From positions 1-8,352 of the forward strand of contig CALDGN010000214.1 of assembly GCA_937942965.1 (NCBI GenBank): 8,352 nucleotides of DNA, in the 5' to 3' direction. The translations under genes and the position numbers were made by a program. The notes under the pieces are model-generated. The model made no database searches and was not told the origin of the DNA. It was given only the letters and a program-made list of their open reading frames with translations. Every line of letters begins with the position of its first letter. Positions within the stretch are counted from its first letter, which is position 1. The stretch comes from an uncultured Acidimicrobiales bacterium. Lineage in GTDB: Bacteria > Actinomycetota > Acidimicrobiia > Acidimicrobiales > UBA10347. This document shows, piece by piece, positions 1 to 5,682 of this stretch.

Positions 1-828
1 GGCGTGCCTGGCCCCGCCGGCGCGGCGATCCGCAAGGTGCTCGGCACCGATCGCGACGAGAACCAAGACGAAGTCCCGCTGCTGCCCCGGCTCGGCGCTC
101 CTCGCACGCCGTTCAACGCAACCATCACCCCGCACCGCCGCTTCGCCTACCGCAGTGCTTCGCTGGCGACCATCAAGGCGATCAAGACCGAACTCGGCGC
201 GACGGTCAACGATGTCGTCATGGCAGTGTGCGCCGGTGGCCTGCGTCGCTACCTCGAGTCACACGACGCGCTTCCCGACGAAGACCTGATCGCGATGATC
301 CCCGTTTCGATCCGAACCGGTGAAGAGAACGAGAAGTGGTCGAACCGAGTGTCGGCGATCTTCTCGGAGCTGCCGACGTCGTACGACGATCCAGTCGAAC
401 GGGTCTCCCAGGTCAACGCCGCCATGCAGTCGGCGAAGCAGCAGTTCGACATGATGCCTGCCGACCTCATCATGGACATGAGCGAGTTGGCGCCACCCGC
501 ACTTGCCGTGCGGGCCTCGCAGCTCGCAACGCGCATGCGCGTCGCAGACCGCACCAACCCTCCCGCGAACCTGGTCGTCTCGAACGTGCCCGGTCCTCGA
601 GCACCGCTCACGATGAGCAGCGGCGCGACGCTTCGCCACTACTACCCGGTCTCGACCGTCGTCGACGGGCAGGGTCTCAACATCACGGTGCAGAGCTACT
701 GCGACCACCTGGACTTCGGTCTGGTCTCGTGCCGTGAGCTCGTACCCGATCTGTGGGATCTCCTCGATCTGATCCTCGAAGAGATCGAGCTGTTGGCCGC
801 CGCGGTCGGTGTCGAAGGTGCGGCTTGA
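1..828 (+). CDS. WS/DGAT-type O-acyltransferase, C-terminal part (5' truncated by window)
   Basis: The reading frame is open at the left edge and ends at TGA 826-828. About 275 residues are visible of a family usually near 450-480. In wax ester synthase/diacylglycerol acyltransferases the N-terminal half carries the catalytic HHxxxDG motif, which would lie outside this window. The visible part is the WSD1 C-terminal domain. Numbering from the codon at position 4, it has NDVV at 69-72 followed by a typical LRRYL segment, a VPVSIR-like stretch at 100-104, SNVPGP at 193-198, and the closing block YYPVS...GLNITVQSY...FGLVS (about 213-242). The family transfers acyl groups from acyl-CoA to diacylglycerol or long-chain alcohols to make storage lipid. 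GTG at 4 is an internal codon rather than the likely start. The hydrolase downstream begins about 28 bp after the stop, so the pair may be co-transcribed. The family is clear; substrate preference (triacylglycerol or wax ester) cannot be read from the sequence. Confidence 0.9.
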   Translation, partial: GVPGPAGAAIRKVLGTDRDENQDEVPLLPRLGAPRTPFNATITPHRRFAYRSASLATIKAIKTELGATVNDVVMAVCAGGLRRYLESHDALPDEDLIAMIPVSIRTGEENEKWSNRVSAIFSELPTSYDDPVERVSQVNAAMQSAKQQFDMMPADLIMDMSELAPPALAVRASQLATRMRVADRTNPPANLVVSNVPGPRAPLTMSSGATLRHYYPVSTVVDGQGLNITVQSYCDHLDFGLVSCRELVPDLWDLLDLILEEIELLAAAVGVEGAA

Positions 829-843
829 GTAGCAGCCGGCCTC

Positions 844-849
844 TAGGGT
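844..849 (+). promoter_or_regulatory. TANNNT -10-like element for a possible leaderless start
   Basis: TAGGGT lies 7 nt upstream of ATG 857, the distance at which an actinobacterial -10 box would put the transcription start on the first base of the start codon. The same bases (AGGGTGG) could instead act as a Shine-Dalgarno sequence for that ATG. Both readings favour ATG 857 over GTG 848, which overlaps this element. Confidence 0.35.
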
Positions 850-856
850 GGCGTCG

Positions 857-1639
857 ATGACAGCAACCACTCGGTTCGACGCCCCGCCGCTCTGGATGAC
901 GTTCCTCGAATCACGAGCAGTCGCCGAATACGCCGGTTGGCGCATGTCGATGCCACTGCTGCAGCGGCTCCCCAAGGGCGATGGCCATCCCGTCCTCGTG
1001 CTACCGGGCTTCACCGCCGCCGACCGTTCTACGGTTCGCCTGCGGATCCTGTTGCGACGCCTCGGCTACCGCACCTACGGCTGGCGTCTCGGCGCGAACA
1101 TCGGACCGACGCCGCAGATCATCGATGGCCTCAACGAACGCATCGACAAGATCCGTGCCGACAACGGCGACCAGCGCATCTCCATCGTGGGCTGGAGCCT
1201 CGGCGGCGTCTTCGCCCGTCTTCTTGCCCGCGAGAATCCCGAGCACTTCCGTCAGGTCATCACCCTCGGTAGCCCGTTCCGCATGACGCCCGGCGACCGC
1301 AGTGCCGTGTCGGCGCTGTGGGAATCCGTGTCGCACCTGCATGATCCGAGCTTCCTCGAACCGATGCTCGATCCTGATCGCCCACCATTGATGGTGCCGG
1401 CGACCTCGGTCTATACCCGTACCGACGGGATCGTCTCGTGGCGCTACTGCCTCGAGAAGAAGGGTCCGCTCGCCGAGAACGTTGAAGTCTTCGGCAGCCA
1501 CAGTGGCCTCGGTTTCAATACCGCAGTCGGCTACGTGATTGCGGATCGTCTGGCTCAGGCCGAGGGCGAGTGGAAGAAGTTCCGGGCGCCGCTGGCTGCG
1601 CTCGCCGCATTCCCGCCGCCGGCTAATCAGCGCATCTGA
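857..1639 (+). CDS. Lipase/esterase-like alpha/beta hydrolase
   Basis: This is a 260-residue alpha/beta-hydrolase-fold protein counted from ATG 857. GTG 848 would add three residues, but its upstream region has no Shine-Dalgarno sequence, whereas ATG 857 has AGGGTGG or TAGGGT just ahead of it. Numbered from ATG 857, an oxyanion-type segment VLVLPGF is near 46-52, the nucleophile elbow GWSLGG is at 112-117 (Ser114), the probable acid is Asp190 in YTRTDGIVSW, and the probable catalytic His is His215 in GSHSGLGFN. The triad order and spacing fit a serine hydrolase of about 260 residues. I see no signal peptide or membrane segment, so a cytosolic enzyme is likely. It follows the WS/DGAT gene on the same strand, which suggests a role in acyl-ester turnover, but that is context only. 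The C-terminus ends in an Ala/Pro-rich tail. The fold is confident; the substrate is unknown. Confidence 0.88.
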   Translation: MTATTRFDAPPLWMTFLESRAVAEYAGWRMSMPLLQRLPKGDGHPVLVLPGFTAADRSTVRLRILLRRLGYRTYGWRLGANIGPTPQIIDGLNERIDKIRADNGDQRISIVGWSLGGVFARLLARENPEHFRQVITLGSPFRMTPGDRSAVSALWESVSHLHDPSFLEPMLDPDRPPLMVPATSVYTRTDGIVSWRYCLEKKGPLAENVEVFGSHSGLGFNTAVGYVIADRLAQAEGEWKKFRAPLAALAAFPPPANQRI

Positions 1640-1661
1640 GCACGAACCCCAACCCCAAATA

Positions 1662-1733
1662 GGCCACTAACCCCAGACGGGCCACTAACCCCAGACGGGC
1701 CACGAACCCCAGACGGGCCACTAACCCCAGACA
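1662..1733. repeat. 18-bp tandem repeat, four copies, containing a reverse-strand stop codon
   Basis: Four head-to-tail copies of GGCCACTAACCCCAGACG lie at 1662-1679, 1680-1697, 1698-1715 and 1716-1733. Copy 3 has G for T in CACTAA, and copy 4 ends in A. A degenerate fifth unit may lie at about 1644-1661 (AACCCCAAATA). The array fills most of the 81-bp gap between two convergent genes and overlaps the last codons of the minus-strand gene. Read on the minus strand, each unit is TGG CCC GTC TGG GGT TAG, so the units are copies of that gene's final Pro-Val-Trp-Gly-stop. There are no spacers, so this is not CRISPR. It may have arisen by slippage or unequal exchange from the gene's 3' end. Confidence 0.9.
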
Positions 1734-2173
1734 GGATTGATCAGGCCAACGACCTTGGTTGGTTTGACGATGATCACGCGGCGCTGTTCGCGGACCATGG
1801 CGTCGCGGAACTCGTCCCAGTCCGGATGTTCCTTCTTGGCGGCGGCCCGGTAGGCGTCGATCAAGATGTCCATCGCAGGGCCGTGGGTCTCGGTCGCGAT
1901 CGGGCTGACCTCGGCCGTGGCATCGAAGCTCACATAGCTGCCCTCGTGGGACACGTGGTACACGACACGTGGGTCGCGTTCGATGTTGTAGACCTTGGCC
2001 CGAGTCGGCAGCACCGAGAAGACGATCGTGTCATCGGCGACGGCGTGATGCACGTCGGACGACTGGGGTCGGCCGTCGCTGCGCAGCGTGATGAGCGTGC
2101 CGCCTCGGACGCTGCCCGCCCACTCCAGGCCGTCTGCCAACTCGATCGGTGTGATCTTCATGGCGCCGAGCAT
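1721..2173 (-). CDS. PPOX-class (Rv1155-like) F420/FMN-binding split-barrel oxidoreductase
   Basis: This 150-residue protein matches the short actinobacterial PPOX family typified by Mycobacterium Rv1155, whose studied members bind coenzyme F420. Visible family features are the first strand with DGRPQSSDV (33-41), VFSV followed by RAKVYNIERDPRV (58-70), the GSYVSFDATAEV strand (78-89), and the C-terminal HPDWDEFRDAMVREQRRV helix and strand (116-133). Length is typical. Such enzymes are soluble split-barrel dimers that carry out F420H2- or flavin-dependent reductions; the substrate here is unknown. It starts 20 bp after the stop of the upstream hydrolase on the same strand, so the two are probably one operon. 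ATG 2173 is used here; ATG 2161 (MKITPIEL) is an alternative four residues shorter, and neither has a clear Shine-Dalgarno sequence. The last codons, including the stop, form copy 4 of the tandem repeat. FMN rather than F420 as cofactor cannot be excluded. Confidence 0.87.
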   Translation of the reverse strand: MLGAMKITPIELADGLEWAGSVRGGTLITLRSDGRPQSSDVHHAVADDTIVFSVLPTRAKVYNIERDPRVVYHVSHEGSYVSFDATAEVSPIATETHGPAMDILIDAYRAAAKKEHPDWDEFRDAMVREQRRVIIVKPTKVVGLINPVWG

Positions 2174-2193
2174 AGAACTCAGCAGGTGGTCGG

Positions 2194-3312
2194 CTAGATA
2201 CGGCTGTTGACCCAGCCGGCGATTGCATCGGACAGCCGGTCACGAGCACCGATCGGAGCTTGGAAGTAGTGGTCGCCGGAGCGTCGCATGCGGGTCTTGT
2301 CCACCGCAGCGATTGCGTCGAACATGGCATCGCCGTCGCTCGGGAACACTCCGGCATCGGCGTCGGCTTCGATCAGCAGGGTCGGCACTCGCACGCGGGC
2401 GAGATGCGGCGCTGCCTGGCACTGCGAGTCGGTCAGGCTCCACATCGACAGCCAGCTGCGGAGCGAGTTCACCAGGCCGACGCCGTAGATCCCGTCGTTC
2501 GCTCGCTTCGGGTCGCCGAGGTAGCAGGTGTTTGGCACCCGCCGGTTGGGGTCGAGGTCAGCGTCGACGAAGCGAGGGTCGGCCCACACCCGATTGACGA
2601 CGAACAGGCGATCGCGTATGCCTCGGCTCTGCAGGAACTCGAGTTCGGTCTTGCACCATGCGGTGATGCGATTGCTGCGCTCGCGTTGGGCGATGCGCAC
2701 CTGCTCGACGAAGTCGTCGGTGAAGGCAGGCCCGTGCTCAGGGTTGTAGATGTCGAGTTCGGGGTCTTGGGCGGTCAGGTCGCTCTCGTCGGTGACCGAG
2801 GCATCAAGCCAGTTGGCCATGATCTCTGGCCGTCCGGTGTGGGCGGCGACGAACACCATCAGGTCGCCGGGGATCAGGTCGTCGATGACGTCGAGCGGAC
2901 GTTGGTTCCACGTCGGCAGCAAGTTCGGTTCGACTGCTTGTGAGTGGTACGCCGCCATGAGTGAGCCGCCGCCCGAGTTGCCGAGCAGCACGACGGTTTC
3001 GACGCCCGCGACTTCGCGCATCCACCGCACGCCTCGCCCGATCTCGGCGACAGCATGGTCGAGCATGAAGGCGTGCTCCATGCCTCGAAACCGGGTGTTC
3101 CAGCCGAGGAACCCGAAGCCACGTGCGGCCAAGTAATCGGCCAGGTAGTGCTCGGAGAAGTCGATGTTGTAGTGCGTGGCGATGAACCCGACCTTGGGTC
3201 GCTGGCCACGTGGCGTATGCCAAACGCCTTGGCAGGGGTGCCCGCCCGCGCCAGCCCGTCCAGCGATGGGTGAGGGGAGACCGACAAACATCCGGTCGAC
3301 GTCATGTGCCAC
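2194..3312 (-). CDS. Alpha/beta hydrolase family protein, about 372 aa
   Basis: This is a cytosolic-looking serine hydrolase of the alpha/beta fold. A first strand and oxyanion region is near 41-76 (VGFIATHYN, then GWNTRFRG), the nucleophile elbow GNSGGG is at 111-116 (Ser113), the probable acid is Asp319 or Asp317 in LLIEADADAGVFP, and the probable catalytic His is His348 in SGDHYF. Residues of about 125-300 form a large insertion between the elbow and the last strands, probably a cap or lid. That makes the protein about 100 residues longer than a minimal hydrolase. GTG 3312 fits as the start: a TAGCTT hexamer lies 6 nt upstream, as in leaderless actinobacterial mRNAs, and no good Shine-Dalgarno is seen. 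The Rv1155-like gene follows after 20 bp, and the IlvX-like gene diverges across a 74-bp gap containing a palindrome. The exact family and substrate are not recognised. No membrane segment or signal peptide is visible. Confidence 0.85.
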   Translation of the reverse strand: MAHDVDRMFVGLPSPIAGRAGAGGHPCQGVWHTPRGQRPKVGFIATHYNIDFSEHYLADYLAARGFGFLGWNTRFRGMEHAFMLDHAVAEIGRGVRWMREVAGVETVVLLGNSGGGSLMAAYHSQAVEPNLLPTWNQRPLDVIDDLIPGDLMVFVAAHTGRPEIMANWLDASVTDESDLTAQDPELDIYNPEHGPAFTDDFVEQVRIAQRERSNRITAWCKTELEFLQSRGIRDRLFVVNRVWADPRFVDADLDPNRRVPNTCYLGDPKRANDGIYGVGLVNSLRSWLSMWSLTDSQCQAAPHLARVRVPTLLIEADADAGVFPSDGDAMFDAIAAVDKTRMRRSGDHYFQAPIGARDRLSDAIAGWVNSRI

Positions 3313-3318
3313 GCAGCG

Positions 3319-3324
3319 AAGCTA
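3319..3324 (-). promoter_or_regulatory. TANNNT -10-like element for a leaderless GTG start
   Basis: On the minus strand TAGCTT is followed by six bases and then GTG 3312. This fits the actinobacterial TANNNT -10 with transcription beginning at the start codon. No recognisable -35 is seen; the position where one would lie overlaps the adjacent palindrome. Confidence 0.4.
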
Positions 3325-3340
3325 TCCCGGTCGACCGGGA
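3325..3340. promoter_or_regulatory. Perfect 16-bp palindrome, candidate operator between divergent genes
   Basis: TCCCGGTCGACCGGGA is an exact inverted repeat of 8-bp arms with no spacer. It covers about -13 to -28 relative to GTG 3312 on the minus strand, directly behind the TANNNT element, and lies 47-62 bp upstream of ATG 3387 on the plus strand. A dimeric regulator bound here would block the hydrolase promoter and could affect the divergent ThDP enzyme gene. The operator role is inferred from position and symmetry only; no regulator gene lies in the window. Confidence 0.45.
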
Positions 3341-3386
3341 ACGGCCCCAATCGTTTGCCGAAGGTGGGCTCTGGCAGACTCGGCGG

Positions 3387-4922
3387 ATGGGAAATGAGTC
3401 CAGCGGAGGTCAGGCAGCGATCGCGGTCGCAGTGCAGGCTGGGATCGACGTCTGTTTCGCGAATGCAGGCACGACCGAGATCCATATGGTCGAGGCACTC
3501 GATCGGCATCCGAATGTGCGAGCGGTGCTTGGCTTGTTCGAAGGCGTGTGCTCGGGTGCCGCCGACGGCTACGCCCGCATCGCTGGCAAGCCAGCGCTGA
3601 CCTTGCTGCATCTCGGCCCGGGCTATGCGAATAGTGCCGCGAACCAACACAACGCCCGGCGCGGCTTCTCGCCCATCGTCAACCTGATCGGTGACCAGGC
3701 CAGCTGGCACCTCGAACACGATGCCGCGCTCACGAGCGACATCGATGCGATTGCCGGGTGGGCTGGCTGGGTCGGCCGATCGACCTCCGCGGACAACGTC
3801 GCCACGATCGTTGCCGAAGCCATTGCCGCGGCGACCAGCGGGGTGCCCGGTCCAGCGTCGGCGGTCTTGGCAGCCGATCACACGTGGGAAGCCGCAACCT
3901 CGGCCCTTCCGAACGTCGAGCTCGGAACCCCGGTTGCTGCCGACAGCGCACTCATCGACCAAGCCGCGGCGGCGCTGCGCGAGCCCGGCGCAGTGCTCAT
4001 CGCCGGTGGCCGGCACCTCAGTGCGGTCACGAAGCGGGCGATGGTTGCGATTGCTGCCGAGACGGGTTGCGGCATCTGGGCTGGGCGCCACGCTTCGGCC
4101 GACTACGGCGCCGGCGCGGAACTTCCGGAGTTGCCGTACTTCCCCGAGCCACTGATCGCGGCGCTCGAAGGCACGACGACGGCGGTGCTCGCTGGTGTGA
4201 CCGAGCCCGTCTGCTTCTTTGGGTATCCCGACACGCCGTCGCAGGCGCTGCCCGCTGACGCAGCACGGATGCCGCTCTGCGGCCCCGAGCACGACCTCGA
4301 CGCCGCGCTCGTCGCGCTCCAGACAGCCGTCGGCGCGGCCGATGTGCCCAGCCCGAACCGTGAGCCGGTCGCACGACCCTCGGGCGAACTGACGAGCGCC
4401 ACCCTCGGCCAGGCGATCATCGCGTGCATGCCCGACAACGCGATCCTCGTGCAAGAGGCGATCACGAACCGGGCCGCGCTCGCGCCGCACATTGCGAACT
4501 CGGTGCCGTTCACGCAGCTCAACGGCACGGGCGGGGCGATCGGCGGTGGCTTGCCCATGGCGATCGGTGCCGCCGTCGCTGCGCCGGACCGCCGGGTCGT
4601 GTCCTTCCAGGCCGACGGCAGCGGCCTCTACACGATCCAGTCCTTGTGGACGATGGCCCGAGAGCAGCTCGACATCACGGTCGTCATCATCAACAACCGC
4701 AGCTACAAGATCATCGAAGTCGAGGCGCAGCGGGCAGGACTCGATCCCGGTGAAGCCACTCGTTCACTGCTCGACCTTGATCGTCCCGAGGTGAACTTTG
4801 CCGAGCTCGCCCGAGGCTTCGGCATGGAGAGTGCCCGCACCACCAGCGCTGCGGAACTGGTCGATCTCATCGACGCCGCCAATGCTCGCCCCGGCCCCTT
4901 CCTGATCGACGCCGTGATCTAA
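3387..4922 (+). CDS. IlvX-like / acetolactate-synthase-like thiamine-diphosphate enzyme
   Basis: This 511-residue ThDP-dependent enzyme has the three-domain layout of the acetohydroxyacid synthase/benzoylformate decarboxylase superfamily and looks closest to mycobacterial IlvX. The PYR domain starts right after the chosen ATG, with VCFANAGTTEIH (22-33) and the proton-relay Glu52 in LFEGVCSGAADGYARIAG. The central domain covers about 180-310. The PP domain holds QLNGTGGAIGGGLPMAIGAA (377-396) and the metal/diphosphate motif ADGSGLYTIQ (409-418), ending at Asn436/Asn437. The usual GDG is ADG here. The protein is shorter than canonical IlvB (about 550-600), and no regulatory subunit gene (ilvN/H) lies beside it, so a true branched-chain amino-acid role is doubtful. 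The frame is open back to 3210, but earlier starts would overlap the divergent gene and precede the domain. CAGACT lies six bases before ATG 3387, a weak TANNNT match. It diverges from the hydrolase and converges with the EAL gene. Substrate unknown. Confidence 0.88.
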   Translation: MGNESSGGQAAIAVAVQAGIDVCFANAGTTEIHMVEALDRHPNVRAVLGLFEGVCSGAADGYARIAGKPALTLLHLGPGYANSAANQHNARRGFSPIVNLIGDQASWHLEHDAALTSDIDAIAGWAGWVGRSTSADNVATIVAEAIAAATSGVPGPASAVLAADHTWEAATSALPNVELGTPVAADSALIDQAAAALREPGAVLIAGGRHLSAVTKRAMVAIAAETGCGIWAGRHASADYGAGAELPELPYFPEPLIAALEGTTTAVLAGVTEPVCFFGYPDTPSQALPADAARMPLCGPEHDLDAALVALQTAVGAADVPSPNREPVARPSGELTSATLGQAIIACMPDNAILVQEAITNRAALAPHIANSVPFTQLNGTGGAIGGGLPMAIGAAVAAPDRRVVSFQADGSGLYTIQSLWTMAREQLDITVVIINNRSYKIIEVEAQRAGLDPGEATRSLLDLDRPEVNFAELARGFGMESARTTSAAELVDLIDAANARPGPFLIDAVI

Positions 4923-4924
4923 GC

Positions 4925-4951
4925 GCCGCGGTCCGCAGATCGCGGAGCGGC
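4925..4951. terminator. Hairpin between convergent genes, possible bidirectional terminator
   Basis: GCCGC-GG-TCCGC, loop AGATC, then GCGGA-GCGGC forms a 10-bp stem with a 2-nt bulge. It lies just after the ThDP enzyme stop and touches the stop codon of the converging EAL gene. There is no T-tract on either side, so it is not a canonical intrinsic terminator; position and stem strength are the only support. Confidence 0.35.
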
Positions 4952-5682
4952 TACGCGAAGGACGGGTAGGTCGGGTTTGGGAGCGTCTCGAAGCCGGGTC
5001 GGGCAAACAGGTAGCCCTGGAACAGGCGAACGCCCGCGTGCCAAAGCCAATAGAACTCTTCGTTCGTTTCGATGCCCTCAGCGATGACCTCGATGCCGAG
5101 ATCGAGACAGGTGCGCAACACGCCGCGCACGATCGCTTGGCGAGGGCCGTTGCGGTGGATGTCTCGCACCAGCCAGAGATCGAGCTTGATGAAGTTCGGC
5201 TGGAACCCGGCGAGCAAATTCAGGCCGCTGAATCCAGCCCCGAAGTCATCGAGAGCAAAGTCGACGCCGGCCTGTCGGCTTGGGCGAACGCTGGCCAAGA
5301 ACGTTTCGAGGTCGGCGATCTCGTCCTTTTCGCTGACCTCGAACGTCAAATGCTCGGGCTCGATCCCGACCGACACTGCGGTCTCGATCGCCTGTGCCGA
5401 AGCGTTGGGGGATACCCGAAGCGTGCCGTTGAGCATGTTGATCATCAAGCGGCCGTCGTAGCCGAGCTTGGCAGCCAGGCGGATCGCTCGGTTCTGGGCC
5501 TCGAGGTCGAAGCGATGAAGATCGGCGCCCGTGAATTGTGCGATCACCTTGAACGCCGATTCGCCGTTCGGGCCGCGCACGAGCGCTTCGTAGGCCCACA
5601 CGCGACGTGACTCGACGTCGACGATCGGCTGAAAAGCGAACGAGAAGTCCTCGCGCAGTTCTTGGGGTGAGGCTTCGCTCAT
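4951..5682 (-). CDS. Stand-alone EAL-domain c-di-GMP phosphodiesterase (catalytic residues intact)
   Basis: This 243-residue protein is essentially a bare EAL domain with no sensor, GGDEF or membrane segment. EAL enzymes hydrolyse cyclic di-GMP to pGpG using two metal ions. The expected residues are all present: FQPIVD (17-22), Glu32 in YEALVRG, Asn82 in MINML, Glu115 in FEVSE, Asp145 and Asp146 in LDDFGAGFSG (loop 6), Lys166 in IKLD, Glu202 and Glu205 in AEGIET, and Gln222 in FQGYL. It is therefore predicted to be active. Its ATG shares ATGA with the stop of the BLUF gene, so translation is probably coupled and the two products made together. Its C-terminal half closely resembles the EAL domain of that neighbour (GPRQAIVRG, then TC.DLGI.VIA..., and ETLP.P near the end), which indicates tandem duplication. 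With no sensor of its own, control through the BLUF partner is a reasonable inference. Confidence 0.92.
   Translation of the reverse strand: MSEASPQELREDFSFAFQPIVDVESRRVWAYEALVRGPNGESAFKVIAQFTGADLHRFDLEAQNRAIRLAAKLGYDGRLMINMLNGTLRVSPNASAQAIETAVSVGIEPEHLTFEVSEKDEIADLETFLASVRPSRQAGVDFALDDFGAGFSGLNLLAGFQPNFIKLDLWLVRDIHRNGPRQAIVRGVLRTCLDLGIEVIAEGIETNEEFYWLWHAGVRLFQGYLFARPGFETLPNPTYPSFA

Noticed and set aside
1662..1733. CRISPR array or G-quadruplex reading of the 18-bp repeat
   Set aside because: The units are contiguous with no spacers, and the GGGG runs on the minus strand are separated by about 14 nt, too far for a typical quadruplex.
2260..2943. 227-codon plus-strand ORF inside the hydrolase gene
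   Set aside because: Antisense shadow of a gene with a clear serine-hydrolase triad; no family resemblance of its own.
3210..3386. 5' extension of the ThDP enzyme to a start at 3210
   Set aside because: It would overlap the divergent hydrolase gene by about 100 bp, adds low-complexity Arg/Pro residues not seen in the family, and the PYR domain begins right after ATG 3387.
2874..4490. 538-codon minus-strand ORF opposite the ThDP enzyme
   Set aside because: Its C-terminal end lies in an alternate frame of the hydrolase and most of the rest mirrors the ThDP gene. It has no recognisable domain and biased Arg/Gly/Ala composition, typical of antisense frames in high-GC genes.
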